This document shows positions 15,522-24,835 of a stretch of DNA of 64,000 bases, piece after piece. The position numbers and the translations under genes are program-made. The DNA is from Nocardioidaceae bacterium SCSIO 66511 (GTDB lineage Bacteria > Actinomycetota > Actinomycetes > Propionibacteriales > Nocardioidaceae): contig CP095846.1 in assembly GCA_023100825.1 (NCBI GenBank), positions 3,534,001 to 3,598,000 of the forward strand, written 5' to 3'. The first letter of the stretch is position 1. Each line of letters starts with the position of its first letter. Below the pieces are notes generated by a model. It was not told the DNA's origin. It did not search any database and was given only the letters and a program-made list of their open reading frames with translations.

Positions 15522-16664
15522 GTGAGCCAGACCGCGACCGAGCGCAGCGCCGTGCGTAAGTACTGGCCGTACGCCGCAGTTGCCGTGCTCACGTTCGTCA
15601 CCTTGATGGGCACGATTCACTCCGGTGCCGGCCAGCCCCACAGTCGCGATGTCGACGCACTCGCCGTCGTGATCGCATTGGCCTGTCCACTCAGCCTGCT
15701 TCTCCTCCCCCGCTATCCGACGGCCGTGCTCGGTCTCGTGCTGGCTCTCTCGGGCGTGTACCTGGCACTCGACTACCCGTACGGCCCGATCCTGGTGAGC
15801 GCCGGCATCACGCTGATCGGCAACGTGGTCCGCGGCAACCGCATCGTCGGCTGGGTCGGCGGGGCCGTCTTGTACGCCGTGCTGGTCATCACGGCACATG
15901 TGTTGGGTGACGAGGACTGGTCGTGGCCAGCGGCCTTTGGCGTCGCGGCCTGGGTACTGCTGCTGCTCGTCATCGGCGAGTTCATCCGGGTGCGGCTCGA
16001 GCGAAGTGCTGCGTCACGGCACGCCCGCGCCGAGACCGAGCGCCGCCGAGCCAATGAGGAACGCCTACGAATCGCCCGCGAACTGCATGACGTGGTTGCA
16101 CACCATATGTCGCTGATCAACGTCCAAGCGGGCGTAGCGCTGCACCTGATCGACCGTGAGCCCGAGCGCATCGCACCCGCACTCGAGACGATCAAGGCGT
16201 CGAGCAAGGAGGCACTCGGTGACTTGCGCTCGTTGATCGACGTCCTGCGCGAGCACGAAGAGGCGGCTCCGCGCCAACCGCTCGCGAGGTTCCGGTCGCT
16301 GGACACACTGATCGACCGCAGCGCACACGCCGGTCTGACCGTGAGCGAGCACGTGTCCGGTACGGAGCGCCCACTGCCCGCGGCGGTGGAGACGGCCGCG
16401 CACCGCATCATCCAAGAGGCGATAACGAACGTCGTCCGACATGCCGATGCCGACCGCGCATCGGTCAGTCTCGACTACGGTGCTGACATGCTGACGGTGC
16501 GCATCGATGACAACGGTCATGTCGACCCCGACCAATTGACCTGGGGCAACGGCTTACGCGGCATGCAGGAGCGCGCATCATCGCTCGGCGGCACGCTCGA
16601 CGTCACCAAGGCACCGGCCGGAGGCATTCGGATCTCGGTGGCGCTGCGGACGGACGCTCGATGA
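15522..16664 (+). CDS. NarL-system sensor histidine kinase (HPK7 type)
   Basis: 380 residues. The membrane region (about 15-145) has several hydrophobic helices with short loops. The dimerisation helix has RIARELHDVVAHHMS, with the phospho-acceptor His near 189, and the ATPase domain has AAHRIIQEAITNVVRHA (N box) and GNGLRGMQERASSLGG (G box). Start is GTG at 15522 with GGAG seven bases upstream. The next gene overlaps by 4 bp, a standard kinase-regulator pair. No extracytoplasmic sensor domain is visible, so a membrane signal is likely. Divergent from dapE. Confidence 0.92.
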   Translation: MSQTATERSAVRKYWPYAAVAVLTFVTLMGTIHSGAGQPHSRDVDALAVVIALACPLSLLLLPRYPTAVLGLVLALSGVYLALDYPYGPILVSAGITLIGNVVRGNRIVGWVGGAVLYAVLVITAHVLGDEDWSWPAAFGVAAWVLLLLVIGEFIRVRLERSAASRHARAETERRRANEERLRIARELHDVVAHHMSLINVQAGVALHLIDREPERIAPALETIKASSKEALGDLRSLIDVLREHEEAAPRQPLARFRSLDTLIDRSAHAGLTVSEHVSGTERPLPAAVETAAHRIIQEAITNVVRHADADRASVSLDYGADMLTVRIDDNGHVDPDQLTWGNGLRGMQERASSLGGTLDVTKAPAGGIRISVALRTDAR

Positions 16665-17326
16665 TCCGCGTCGCGCTGGCCGATGACCAGCTGCTCGTAC
16701 GTGCCGGTCTGCGCGCGCTGCTCGACGCCGAGCCCGATATCGAGGTCGTAGGCGAGGCCTCGGACGGCGAGGAAGCCGTCGCACTCGTGCGCGCCGAACA
16801 CCCCGATGTGGTGCTGATGGACATCCGGATGCCAGGCACCGACGGCTTGCAAGCGACCGGCGCCATCACCGCCGACGACGAGCTCGAGGGCACCCGCATC
16901 GTGATCCTGACGACCTTCGACCTCGACGAGTACGTCTTCGAGGCCATCCGCCTCGGCGCGAGCGGGTTCCTGGTCAAGGACACAGAGCCAATGGAGTTGC
17001 TCGCCGGCGTACGAGCGGTCGCCGGCGGAGAGGCGCTGCTGTCGCCGCGGGTCACTCGCCGGCTGATCGCGGAGTTCGCACAACGCAGCCGAGAGTCGGC
17101 TGTCTCCGCCGAGGTCGACCTACTCACCGAACGCGAGCGCGAGATCGTCGCCCTCGTAGGTCAAGGGCTGTCCAACGACGAGATCGCCGAGCAGCTCGTG
17201 GTGAGCCCCGCAACCGCCAAGACCCATGTCAGCCGCTCGATGATCAAACTCGGTGTACGCGACCGCGCCCAGCTCGTGGTCGTCGCGTACGAGAGCGGAC
17301 TCGTCAAACCCGGCTGGACGGCCTAG
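16661..17326 (+). CDS. NarL/LuxR-family response regulator
   Basis: 221 residues. The receiver domain (1-120) carries the acidic pair DD near residue 8, the phospho-accepting Asp in VVLMDIRMPG (about 54) and Lys in FLVKDTEP. The LuxR helix-turn-helix is in the last 65 residues (LTEREREIVALVGQGLSNDE, then IAEQLVVSPATAKTHVSRS). Overlaps the kinase gene by 4 bp. The following ABC exporter, 270 bp downstream, is a plausible target, as for many drug- or bacitracin-sensing systems, but this is inference. Confidence 0.93.
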   Translation: MIRVALADDQLLVRAGLRALLDAEPDIEVVGEASDGEEAVALVRAEHPDVVLMDIRMPGTDGLQATGAITADDELEGTRIVILTTFDLDEYVFEAIRLGASGFLVKDTEPMELLAGVRAVAGGEALLSPRVTRRLIAEFAQRSRESAVSAEVDLLTEREREIVALVGQGLSNDEIAEQLVVSPATAKTHVSRSMIKLGVRDRAQLVVVAYESGLVKPGWTA

Positions 17327-17350
17327 CGCCCCTTCGGTTCAGTGGTCGAT

Positions 17351-17429
17351 TACCAAGTAAACATGGTGAAACTCCACCTTGCATGGCAGATACGCCGTGC
17401 AAAGTGAGAGGCTGCCATGCCCGCTGGTA
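17351..17429. repeat. 79-bp structured intergenic repeat, copy B
   Basis: Same length as copies A and C, beginning TACCA and ending TGGTA. The internal stem is 17373-17385 with 17396-17408 (about 11 of 13 pairs), and two further G-C pairs can extend it. Position 4 of the stem is A-T here and in copy C, but G-C in copy A, a compensating change. The left hairpin has one mismatch (GATTAC against GTAAAC). This copy lacks the downstream 83-bp block and the ~53-bp units. The rest of the gap 17430-17596 shows no other feature. Confidence 0.8.
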
Positions 17430-17596
17430 CGTAAGCGGCGAGCTGTCGCCCGACCGAACACCACAGCGGGCGAATGGCGGCAGCCCGTACGTACCCCGAT
17501 CGGCGTACGTGCGGAGCCTCCCCACGAGCGACGACGCGCACCCCCGTCGGACGCGACGATCGAGACGATCGTTCGCCACCACCAACGGGAGTCACC

Positions 17597-18520
17597 ATGT
17601 CGACAACACCGGCCGTCGAGGTACGCGGCCTGTCCAAGCACTACCCGAACGGCGTTCGCGCCGTCGACTCGATCAGCCTGACCGTCGAGCGCGGCGAGGT
17701 GTACGGCTTCCTCGGCCCGAACGGCGCCGGCAAGACCACGACCGCGAGGATGCTGCTGGGGCTGATCAAACCGACCAGCGGGACGGTCTCGGTACTCGGC
17801 CGCGCACCGGGTGATCCCGAAGCACTGGCGCGTATCGGCGCACTGATCGAGGGTCCCGGCTTCTACCCGTTCCTGTCGGGGCGCGACAACCTGCGCGTAC
17901 TCGCCCGGTACGCTGGTGTCGACCGAAATCGGATCGACGAGGTGCTCGAGGTCGTCGACCTGAGCGCACGCGCCCACGATCGCTTCAACGGGTACTCGCT
18001 CGGCATGAAGCAGCGGCTCGGCGTCGCAGCCGCGCTCCTGAAGGATCCGGACCTCGTCATCCTCGACGAGCCGACGAACGGGCTCGACCCGGCAGGGATG
18101 CGCGATATGCGTGGGCTCATCCGGTCGCTCGGCGACGAGGGGCGAACCGTCGTACTCTCCAGCCATCTCCTGCGCGAGGTGCAGCAGGTCTGCGATCGGG
18201 TGGGTGTCATCAACCAGGGCAAGGTGCTGACCGAGAGCACGGTCGCCGAGCTTCGGGGTGCCGCTGAGCTGCGGATCACCACCGACGAGCCGGTACGCGC
18301 AGCTCAGCTCGTGCGGTCGATGCGCGAGGTCGACGGTGTCGCAGTCGACGGCACCACGCTGCGCCTGTCCGTCGACGAGTCGTACACAGCAGCTGTCAAC
18401 CGCGCCCTCGTAGGCGCCGGTATCGACGTGCTCGAGCTCCGCCGCGAAGAGCGCGAGCTCGAGGACGTCTTCTTCGAACTGACCAGCAACAACTCGACCA
18501 AGGAGCCCAGCCATGTATGA
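17597..18520 (+). CDS. ABC transporter ATP-binding protein
   Basis: 307 residues. Walker A GPNGAGKTT (about 42), signature region GYSLGMKQRLG (about 135), Walker B DLVILDEPTNGLDPAG (about 153) and the H-loop SSHLL. The C-terminal 80 residues are the accessory domain common in ABC-2 exporters of the bacitracin/drug resistance type (BcrA-like). The ATG at 17597 has GGGAG upstream; the frame is open from 17474 but without support. The stop overlaps the permease start by 8 bp. Confidence 0.92.
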   Translation: MSTTPAVEVRGLSKHYPNGVRAVDSISLTVERGEVYGFLGPNGAGKTTTARMLLGLIKPTSGTVSVLGRAPGDPEALARIGALIEGPGFYPFLSGRDNLRVLARYAGVDRNRIDEVLEVVDLSARAHDRFNGYSLGMKQRLGVAAALLKDPDLVILDEPTNGLDPAGMRDMRGLIRSLGDEGRTVVLSSHLLREVQQVCDRVGVINQGKVLTESTVAELRGAAELRITTDEPVRAAQLVRSMREVDGVAVDGTTLRLSVDESYTAAVNRALVGAGIDVLELRREERELEDVFFELTSNNSTKEPSHV

Positions 18521-19355
18521 CGTCATGCGTGCGGAGCTGTTCAAGCTGCGCAAACGACCGGCCGTGTGGACCCTGCTCGCCGCCGCCATCGTCTTGAACC
18601 AGATCTTCGGGTACGTCGTGCCGTACATGTCGTACTCATCCGGGGAGGAGAACGGCTTCATCGGCGACATACCCAGCTCGGCCGTGCTCGCCGGGATGAT
18701 GCCCGACCAGATCAACTCCAACACGTTGGGCGCGTTCCCTGTGTTCGCCGGCGCGTTGGCCCTCGTGCTCGGCGCATTGGTTGCGGGCGGCGAGTACGGG
18801 TTCGGAACCGTCAAAACCCTGCTCACACAGCGACCTGGTCGGTTCACGACCATCGCCGGGCAGCTCGGGGCAGTCATCGTCGCGGTCGCGGCCGGCGTCG
18901 CGGTGCTGTACGTACTCGGGTTCGCCAGCGCGATCGGAGTCGGCATGGTCGAAGGCGTGGACCTGCCGTGGCCGAGTGTGCAGTCGGTGATCGCCGGTTA
19001 CGCGGCCGGCGTACTCATCATGACGATGTGGGCGGTGCTCGGCATGGTGCTCGGTACCACGATGCGCAGCATTGCCCTGCCCATCGGGCTCGGAGTCGTG
19101 TGGGTGCTCGGCGTGGAGCTGCTCATCTCGTCGATGGCGTCAACGTTGTCCGTCCTCGAGTCGGCACGAGAGATGCTGCCTGGAGTGAACGCCGGCTCGG
19201 TCGTGTCACAGTGGCTCGACGCGGGCATGGGCGAGGCCCCGCCTGGAGTCGAGTCGGTGGTCTCCGTCGATCGCGGCCTGCTGACCATCGCGCTGTACGT
19301 TGCCGTCGGTGCCGCGGTTTCGGTGGTCGTCGCCAAGCGGCGCGATGTGGCGTGA
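18513..19355 (+). CDS. ABC-2 type permease
   Basis: 280 residues with six predicted helices, including [52 protein letters not shown] and [18 protein letters not shown]. It starts [16 protein letters not shown], typical of ABC-2 permeases of the YhaP/BcrB group. Eight-base overlap with the ATPase gene implies coupling and a two-gene exporter. Substrate unknown; envelope-active compounds are plausible given the upstream two-component system. Confidence 0.88.
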   Translation: MYDVMRAELFKLRKRPAVWTLLAAAIVLNQIFGYVVPYMSYSSGEENGFIGDIPSSAVLAGMMPDQINSNTLGAFPVFAGALALVLGALVAGGEYGFGTVKTLLTQRPGRFTTIAGQLGAVIVAVAAGVAVLYVLGFASAIGVGMVEGVDLPWPSVQSVIAGYAAGVLIMTMWAVLGMVLGTTMRSIALPIGLGVVWVLGVELLISSMASTLSVLESAREMLPGVNAGSVVSQWLDAGMGEAPPGVESVVSVDRGLLTIALYVAVGAAVSVVVAKRRDVA

Positions 19356-19361
19356 TTGGCG

Positions 19362-19430
19362 CGTTTTCCGTTTGTATCCCTCGCGCACAGCTACAAACCT
19401 ATTGGAGCTATGCGTGATAGCTACAAAACG
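19362..19430. terminator. Three-way-junction-like palindrome between convergent genes
   Basis: Outer CGTTTT (19362-19367) pairs with AAAACG (19425-19430). Inside are two separate perfect hairpins: GTTTGTA/TACAAAC (19370-19376, 19392-19398) and AGCTAT/ATAGCT (19406-19411, 19417-19422). The element fills almost the entire 81-bp gap between the ABC permease stop and the VOC gene stop. A bidirectional terminator is the likely role. It is much more AT-rich than its surroundings. Confidence 0.7.
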
Positions 19431-19436
19431 TCAGCG

Positions 19437-20120
19437 TCAGTCGGTGAAGACGCAGAACTCGTTGCCCTCGGGGTCGGCCATGACCGTCCAGCCGATCTCG
19501 GGGTCGCGGGCACGTAGCACGGTTGCGCCGGCGCCCTTGAGATCCTCGAGGGCGTCGGCGCTGTCGACCGTGACGTCCCAGTGGATGCGGTTCTTCACCG
19601 TCTTCGGCTCCGGAACGGCCGCGAAGTCGATCGAGTCGAAGGGCGCTCCCGGGATCTCGTCGACGTACGCGAAGTCCTCTTCGTCTTCGCGTCCCATCCG
19701 CGCGCCGAGGACATCGGCCCACCACGTCGCGATTCGTACCGGGTCGCGACTGTCGACGCCGATCTCGTACAGCCGGTACGCGGGAACCTGCTCGCGTACG
19801 AAGACGCACATCTCGCCGCCTTCCGGGTCACCCATGACCGTCCACGGCTGCCCGGACCACTCCGGCAGCACCGTCGCTCCGAAGCCTTCGTACTCGGCGA
19901 CAGAGGCCGCGTGTACGTCGATGTGCACACGCTGCTTGACCGTTCGAGGCTCGGGCACCTGGTTGATCCAGACGCCGTGCTGCGGTGTCGGGCCGCGTAG
20001 CACGATGTCGTCGGTGTCGTATCGATACACGTCGAGCCCGAGAGCCGACGCCCAGAAGCCACTCATCCGCTCCGCGTCGGAAACGTCGATGACCAGGTCT
20101 TTGAACGTTGCGATCGGCAT
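19437..20120 (-). CDS. Two-domain VOC (glyoxalase/dioxygenase-fold) protein
   Basis: 227 residues made of two tandem VOC modules: the first (1-112) ends [15 protein letters not shown], the second (113-227) ends [16 protein letters not shown], an internal duplication. Each has the beta-alpha-beta-beta-beta order and a terminal Glu-containing strand. Proteins of this type are metalloenzymes, or binding and resistance proteins for small molecules; function is not assignable. A GTG directly precedes the ATG at 20120; I use the ATG, with GAGG four bases upstream. Confidence 0.85.
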   Translation of the reverse strand: MPIATFKDLVIDVSDAERMSGFWASALGLDVYRYDTDDIVLRGPTPQHGVWINQVPEPRTVKQRVHIDVHAASVAEYEGFGATVLPEWSGQPWTVMGDPEGGEMCVFVREQVPAYRLYEIGVDSRDPVRIATWWADVLGARMGREDEEDFAYVDEIPGAPFDSIDFAAVPEPKTVKNRIHWDVTVDSADALEDLKGAGATVLRARDPEIGWTVMADPEGNEFCVFTD

Positions 20121-20187
20121 CACCTCAACGTACCTTCTCGACAGCCGATGCGCGGGCCGCTGGAGTCACCTGGGTAGCGTTGGACGC

Positions 20188-21132
20188 ATGACCCAAACCT
20201 CCACAGCAGCCGAGTGTGCCTGGGCCTTCGGCATCGCGACCGTGACGGCCGACGGATCCGTGCTCGACGTGTGGTACCCGACGCCGCTTCTCGGCGCTCC
20301 CGAAGAGGTCAGTGAGCCGGCCGGTCTCACCGCTGCCGAAGGCGACGACGACGTTCGCCAGGTACGCCGGGTGGTCGTACGCACCGTCATCGACGACCTG
20401 ACGGCGCCGCCGCAGGACGCGTACGACGCGTACCTGCGCCTGCATCTGCTGTCGCACCGGCTCGTACGCCCGCACGGCCAGAACCTCGACGGCATCTTCG
20501 GCGTACTCACGAACGTCGTGTGGACCTCGATCGGCCCGTGCGCGGTAGACGGGTTCGAGGAGACCCGCATGCGCGCGCGTGCGGCCGGCCAGCACGTCTC
20601 GGTGTCCAGCATCGACAAGTTCCCCCGCATGACCGACTATGTGATCCCGTCGGGCGTACGTATCGGTGACGCCGACCGCGTTCGACTCGGCGCGCATCTC
20701 GCCGACGGCACGACCGTCATGCATGAGGGGTTCGTCAACTACAACGCCGGTACGCTCGGCCACTCGATGATCGAGGGGCGGGTCTCCGCCGGTGTCGTCG
20801 TCGACGACGGGTCCGACGTCGGCGGCGGAGCATCGATCATGGGCACGCTCTCCGGTGGCGGCAAGCAGGTCATCAGCATCGGCAAGAACTGCCTACTCGG
20901 GGCGAACTCCGGTCTCGGCATCTCACTCGGCGACGACTGCGTCGTTGCCGCCGGTTGCTACGTGACGGCCGGTACGAAGGTCACCCTTCCCGACGGCAAC
21001 GTCGTCAAGGCCGCCGAGCTGTCGGGCTCCGACGGCCTGCAGTTCTGGACCAACAGCCAGACCGGTGCGATCGAAGCACGTCCGCGTTCAGGTCAGCGCA
21101 TCGAGCTCAACGCAGCACTGCACGCGAACTGA
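20188..21132 (+). CDS. dapD: Tetrahydrodipicolinate N-succinyltransferase DapD
   Basis: 314 residues. Central and C-terminal left-handed beta-helix hexapeptide repeats include [33 protein letters not shown] and [19 protein letters not shown]. The actinobacterial-type N-terminal domain has the conserved [17 protein letters not shown]. It succinylates tetrahydrodipicolinate with succinyl-CoA, the first step of the succinylase branch to diaminopimelate. Start is the ATG at 20188 ([15 protein letters not shown]); the frame extends far upstream through an antisense shadow. Divergent from the VOC gene. Confidence 0.93.
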   Translation: MTQTSTAAECAWAFGIATVTADGSVLDVWYPTPLLGAPEEVSEPAGLTAAEGDDDVRQVRRVVVRTVIDDLTAPPQDAYDAYLRLHLLSHRLVRPHGQNLDGIFGVLTNVVWTSIGPCAVDGFEETRMRARAAGQHVSVSSIDKFPRMTDYVIPSGVRIGDADRVRLGAHLADGTTVMHEGFVNYNAGTLGHSMIEGRVSAGVVVDDGSDVGGGASIMGTLSGGGKQVISIGKNCLLGANSGLGISLGDDCVVAAGCYVTAGTKVTLPDGNVVKAAELSGSDGLQFWTNSQTGAIEARPRSGQRIELNAALHAN

Positions 21133-21142
21133 CAACACCGCC

Positions 21143-22123
21143 ATGTCCGCAGTCTCGCCGGCGCCGACGCGTCCTCGCCGTCGACTTCTCATCCCGCTCA
21201 CCCTCGTCCTCGTACTTGTGGTCGGTGCCGGCGTCGTCGCCTGGCGTAGCGGCATCAACCCGCTCGCGCGTACCGACGTGTGCACGGTTGTCTTCGACGA
21301 CGGCACCGACATCGAGCTGGACACCGAACAGGCCGAGAACGCGTCGCTGATGGCGGCGATCGCACAACAGCGCGGCCTTCCTGCCCGCGCAGTGTCGATC
21401 GCGATCGCGACGGCATACCAGGAGTCGAAGATCCACAACGTCGATCACGGCGACCGCGACTCCGTCGGGCTGTTTCAGCAGCGGCCGTCGCAGGGATGGG
21501 GCAAAGCTCGCCAGATCATGCGCCCTGCGTACGCGATCGGCGCGTTCTACGACGAGCTCGAGACGATCGACGGCTACCGTTCGATGGACCTGCACGACGC
21601 CGCCCAGGCCGTGCAGCGCTCGGCCGACGGGAGCGCGTACGAGCAGCACGAGCTCCCGGCACGATCCATCGCATCGGCCCTGACCGGCAACAGCCCGGCG
21701 ACCTTCTCCTGCACCATCGACTCGCCCGATGACAGCGACCAGGCGGAGCGGCGCAACGGACTGACCGATAACGCACGAGCCATGCTGCGCGACGTCCGTA
21801 CGGCTTTCGGTGACCTCCAGGTCGGCGGCTTCGCTCCCGGCGGTGTCGACAGTGGACATTCGGAGGGTTCTGCGCACTACGACGGACGGGCGGTCGACTT
21901 CTTCTTCAAACCCGTCAACTCGGGGTCCAAGCTCGCGGGCTGGTCCCTTGCCCACTACGCGGTCGCCAATGCCGACCGTCTCGACATCAAAACCGTCATC
22001 TACGACGACAAGATCTGGACGGCCTGGCGGTCCTCATCGGGCTGGCGCGACTACGACGCGCCGTCGGGAGCGAACCAAGCGACCCTTCGCCACCTCGACC
22101 ACGTACACGTCGACGTCGCGTGA
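21143..22123 (+). CDS. Membrane-anchored ARB-07466-like protein, possible wall hydrolase
   Basis: 326 residues. A basic N-terminus (RPRRR) and one membrane helix (LLIPLTLVLVLVVGAGVVAW) anchor an extracytoplasmic region. The first half contains VSIAIATAYQESKIHN and SVGLFQQRPSQGWG, which resemble lysozyme-like or lytic transglycosylase sequences (Glu in YQES). The C-terminal part GHSEGSAHYDGRAVDFFF resembles ARB-07466/M15-type domains. Such proteins are widespread in actinobacteria and poorly characterised; peptidoglycan hydrolysis is inferred. It follows dapD by 10 bp and is probably co-transcribed. Confidence 0.78.
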   Translation: MSAVSPAPTRPRRRLLIPLTLVLVLVVGAGVVAWRSGINPLARTDVCTVVFDDGTDIELDTEQAENASLMAAIAQQRGLPARAVSIAIATAYQESKIHNVDHGDRDSVGLFQQRPSQGWGKARQIMRPAYAIGAFYDELETIDGYRSMDLHDAAQAVQRSADGSAYEQHELPARSIASALTGNSPATFSCTIDSPDDSDQAERRNGLTDNARAMLRDVRTAFGDLQVGGFAPGGVDSGHSEGSAHYDGRAVDFFFKPVNSGSKLAGWSLAHYAVANADRLDIKTVIYDDKIWTAWRSSSGWRDYDAPSGANQATLRHLDHVHVDVA

Positions 22124-22252
22124 GGATGCGCGACCTCTAAGCCGCGCTTATACCTCCCTCGCGAATCTCCCTCTACTCGGCTGCGCTCCGATGTGATCGG
22201 ATCGGTCCGGCGCGACGCGCGTCGACGGGACCGACCGACGGAAGGACTCACC

Positions 22253-23617
22253 GTGGAAGCGCTGCACACCGCGATCGCGATCATCGGCATCATCGCCTTG
22301 ATCATCGTCTTGAAGGTCGACCCGGTCATCTCGCTGGTCCTCGGGTCCATCTATCTGGGACTTGCCGCCGGGCTCGGGTTCGAGGACACGGTCAGCACGA
22401 TCGCGACGGGCTTCGGCGACATCATGGCCGAGGTCGGCTTGTTGATCGGCTTCGGCGTGTTGATGGGCTCGTTGATGTTCGCGACGGGAGCGTTACAACG
22501 ACTGGTCGAGCTACTTCTCCGTGTCCTCGGCGCCCACAGGCTCCCGTACGCGATGAGCGCGGTGATGACCACGCTCTTCCCGTCGATCTATGTCGACGTG
22601 CAGCTCGTTCTCGCAGCACCGCTGGCCCGCTCGGCCGCGCCCGACCTCGGCCGTAACGGGCTCGGCATGATGGGCGGCGCACTCTCGTCGGGCATCCTCG
22701 TCGGCTACGTGTTCGTGGTGCCGGGACTCGGCACTGTTTCCATCGCCGGTCTCCTCGGCGTACCTCTCGGCACGATGCTCCTCTACGGCATTCCGATCGG
22801 CCTGATCACCGCTGTCCTCACCACCTTCATCTACGGGCGAATCCTCCGACTCGGGTTCTGGAACCCCGACAAGGACGAGCGTCCGTCGGAGGCGCTGCTC
22901 GAGGAGGAGGCGCTGGCGGCCGAGCGCGCCAACGTCGACAGCGCGGAACCCGACACCCGGCGGCTGCCGCTGGCGGTCGCACTGCTGCCGATCCTCGTGT
23001 CGCTGGTGATGATCGCGACCGCAGCCATCGCCGACGCCGCCGGCGTCGAGTCCGAGATCCTGCGATTCGTCGGCAACCCGGTGCTGGCGCTGTTCGTCGG
23101 TCTACTCGGCGCGTACGTCCTCGCCAAGCTCTCGATCGGCAACGAGCGCACGGACGAGGCGATCACCAAGGGGCTGAACACCACCGGCCAGATCCTGCTC
23201 ATCACCGGCGTCGGCGGGTCGCTCGGTGCCGTGATCGCAGCGACCGGGCTGGAGGATGTGCTGCGCGACCTGTTCTCCGCCGAATCGGGTACGTCGGTGG
23301 TTGTCAGCATCCTCCTCGCCTGGTTCGTGGCCGCCCTCCTGCACCTCGCGATCGGGTCGATCTCGGTCGCCGCGATCGTCGCCGCCGGGATCCTCGCCCC
23401 GGTCATGGGCGACCTCGACGTACCTGCGGCCATCATCGGGCTGGCGATCGGAGCCGGCGCGCTGTTCGCACTGCAGGTGAACAGCAACTTCTTCTGGATG
23501 TTCCAGACCCTGCTCGGCGTCTCGACGCGGGGCGCGCTGAAGGCGCTGACGTTCGTGACCGCGCTCGCGTCGGTGGTGTCGCTGCCGATGATCATCCTGC
23601 TCAGCTTGGTGGTGTAG
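22253..23617 (+). CDS. GntP-family organic acid permease
   Basis: 454 residues, about 12 hydrophobic helices, beginning VEALHTAIAIIGIIALIIVL from a GTG at 22253 with GGAAGGA upstream. GntP family marks include FGVLMGSLMFATGALQRLV and ALLHLAIGSISVAAIVAAGI. Family members take up gluconate, glycerate or related hydroxy acids by proton symport. The CoA-transferase gene starts 4 bp after its stop, and a LysR gene follows. The cluster suggests import and CoA activation of a carboxylic acid. Confidence 0.85.
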   Translation: MEALHTAIAIIGIIALIIVLKVDPVISLVLGSIYLGLAAGLGFEDTVSTIATGFGDIMAEVGLLIGFGVLMGSLMFATGALQRLVELLLRVLGAHRLPYAMSAVMTTLFPSIYVDVQLVLAAPLARSAAPDLGRNGLGMMGGALSSGILVGYVFVVPGLGTVSIAGLLGVPLGTMLLYGIPIGLITAVLTTFIYGRILRLGFWNPDKDERPSEALLEEEALAAERANVDSAEPDTRRLPLAVALLPILVSLVMIATAAIADAAGVESEILRFVGNPVLALFVGLLGAYVLAKLSIGNERTDEAITKGLNTTGQILLITGVGGSLGAVIAATGLEDVLRDLFSAESGTSVVVSILLAWFVAALLHLAIGSISVAAIVAAGILAPVMGDLDVPAAIIGLAIGAGALFALQVNSNFFWMFQTLLGVSTRGALKALTFVTALASVVSLPMIILLSLVV

Positions 23618-23621
23618 ACCG

Positions 23622-24800
23622 TTGATCCAACCGCTCTCGGGAGTGACGGTGGTGTCACTCGAACAAGCCATCGCAGCGCCGTACGCGAGTCGGCAGCTCG
23701 CCGACCTCGGCGCCCGGGTGATCAAGATCGAGCGACCCGGAGTCGGCGACTTCGCCCGGGCGTACGACTCGCGCGTCGACGGTATGAGCTCACATTTCGT
23801 CTGGACGAACCGCAACAAGGAGTCGCTCACCCTCGACATCAAGGCCCCGGACGGCCTGTCGATCGTCGAGCAGCTGATCGCCGAGGCAGATGTGTTCATC
23901 CAGAACCTCGCACCCGGCGCAACTACGAGGGCAGGGCTCGGAGCGGAGGCCCTCCAGGCGACGAACCCAGGACTGATCGTCTGCGATATCTCCGGCTACG
24001 GGAGCCCCGGTCCGTACGAGACGATGAAGGCGTACGACCTGATGGTGCAGAGCGAGGCCGGGCTGCTTTCGGTGACCGGCACCCCCGATGACGTGTCGAA
24101 GGTCGGCATCTCCGTCTCCGATATCGCCGCCGGCATGTACGCGTACAGCTCGATCCTCGCAGCGCTGATCGAACGCGGCCGCACGGGCAAGGGCGCACAT
24201 CTCGATGTGTCCATGCTGGAAGCCACCGTCGAGTGGATGGGTTTTCCGATGTACTACGCGTACGACGGTGCCGAGCCGCCCGCACGCGCGGGAGCCGCAC
24301 ACGCGACCATCTACCCGTACGGGCCGTTCACGACCGGCGATGGCCTGGTCGTCATGATGGCGATCCAGAACGAACGTGAATGGCTGGCCTTCTGCACCGA
24401 CTTCCTCGGCGACCGGCAGATCGCCACCCACCCGTCGTACGTCTCGAACGCGGAACGCAACCACAACCGCGAGACGCTCGGCGCGATCATCGCGAATCGG
24501 TTCGCCGAGCTCACGGCCGACGAGGCGACGAGCATCCTCGCCTCGATCCCCGTCGCGTACGCACGGGTCAACGAGATGCGCGATGTGTGGTCGCATCGCC
24601 AGCTGGCGGCGCGGGGACGGTGGCATCAGCTGACAACTCCCAACGGTTCGGTGCCCGCGCTCACGCCACCTGGGTTCGACGCCGACGACCCACGGATGGA
24701 CGCAGTGCCTGCGCTCGGTGAACACACCCGTTCCATCCTTGCCGAGCTCGGTCGGTCCGACGATGAGATCGACCGACTGATCACGGCCGGGGTGGTCTGA
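23622..24800 (+). CDS. CaiB/BaiF (class III) CoA-transferase
   Basis: 392 residues. N-terminal LSGVTVVSLEQAIAAPYASRQLADLGARVIK is the class III signature (quoted in part: LEQAIAAPYASRQLADLG). The catalytic Asp lies in GYGSPGPYETMKAYDLMVQ, and HLDVSMLEATVEWM is the usual second motif. These enzymes move CoA between carboxylates (formyl-, succinyl-, carnitinyl-CoA and others). Start is a TTG at 23622, 4 bp after the permease stop, consistent with coupling. Donor and acceptor are unknown. Confidence 0.88.
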   Translation: MIQPLSGVTVVSLEQAIAAPYASRQLADLGARVIKIERPGVGDFARAYDSRVDGMSSHFVWTNRNKESLTLDIKAPDGLSIVEQLIAEADVFIQNLAPGATTRAGLGAEALQATNPGLIVCDISGYGSPGPYETMKAYDLMVQSEAGLLSVTGTPDDVSKVGISVSDIAAGMYAYSSILAALIERGRTGKGAHLDVSMLEATVEWMGFPMYYAYDGAEPPARAGAAHATIYPYGPFTTGDGLVVMMAIQNEREWLAFCTDFLGDRQIATHPSYVSNAERNHNRETLGAIIANRFAELTADEATSILASIPVAYARVNEMRDVWSHRQLAARGRWHQLTTPNGSVPALTPPGFDADDPRMDAVPALGEHTRSILAELGRSDDEIDRLITAGVV

Positions 24801-24835
24801 AGGGCAGACGTCGCGAGACCGCCTATCGTCGGTCT

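Noticed and set aside
15372-15899. Extended N-terminus of DapE
   Set aside because: Overlaps the histidine kinase gene in antisense and lacks M20 sequence.
17474-17596. Extended start of the ABC ATPase
   Set aside because: No conserved residues before MSTTPAVEVRGLSKHYPNG; the ATG at 17597 has a ribosome site.
20031-20190. Long upstream extension of dapD
   Set aside because: Antisense shadow of the VOC gene; DapD length is normal from 20188.
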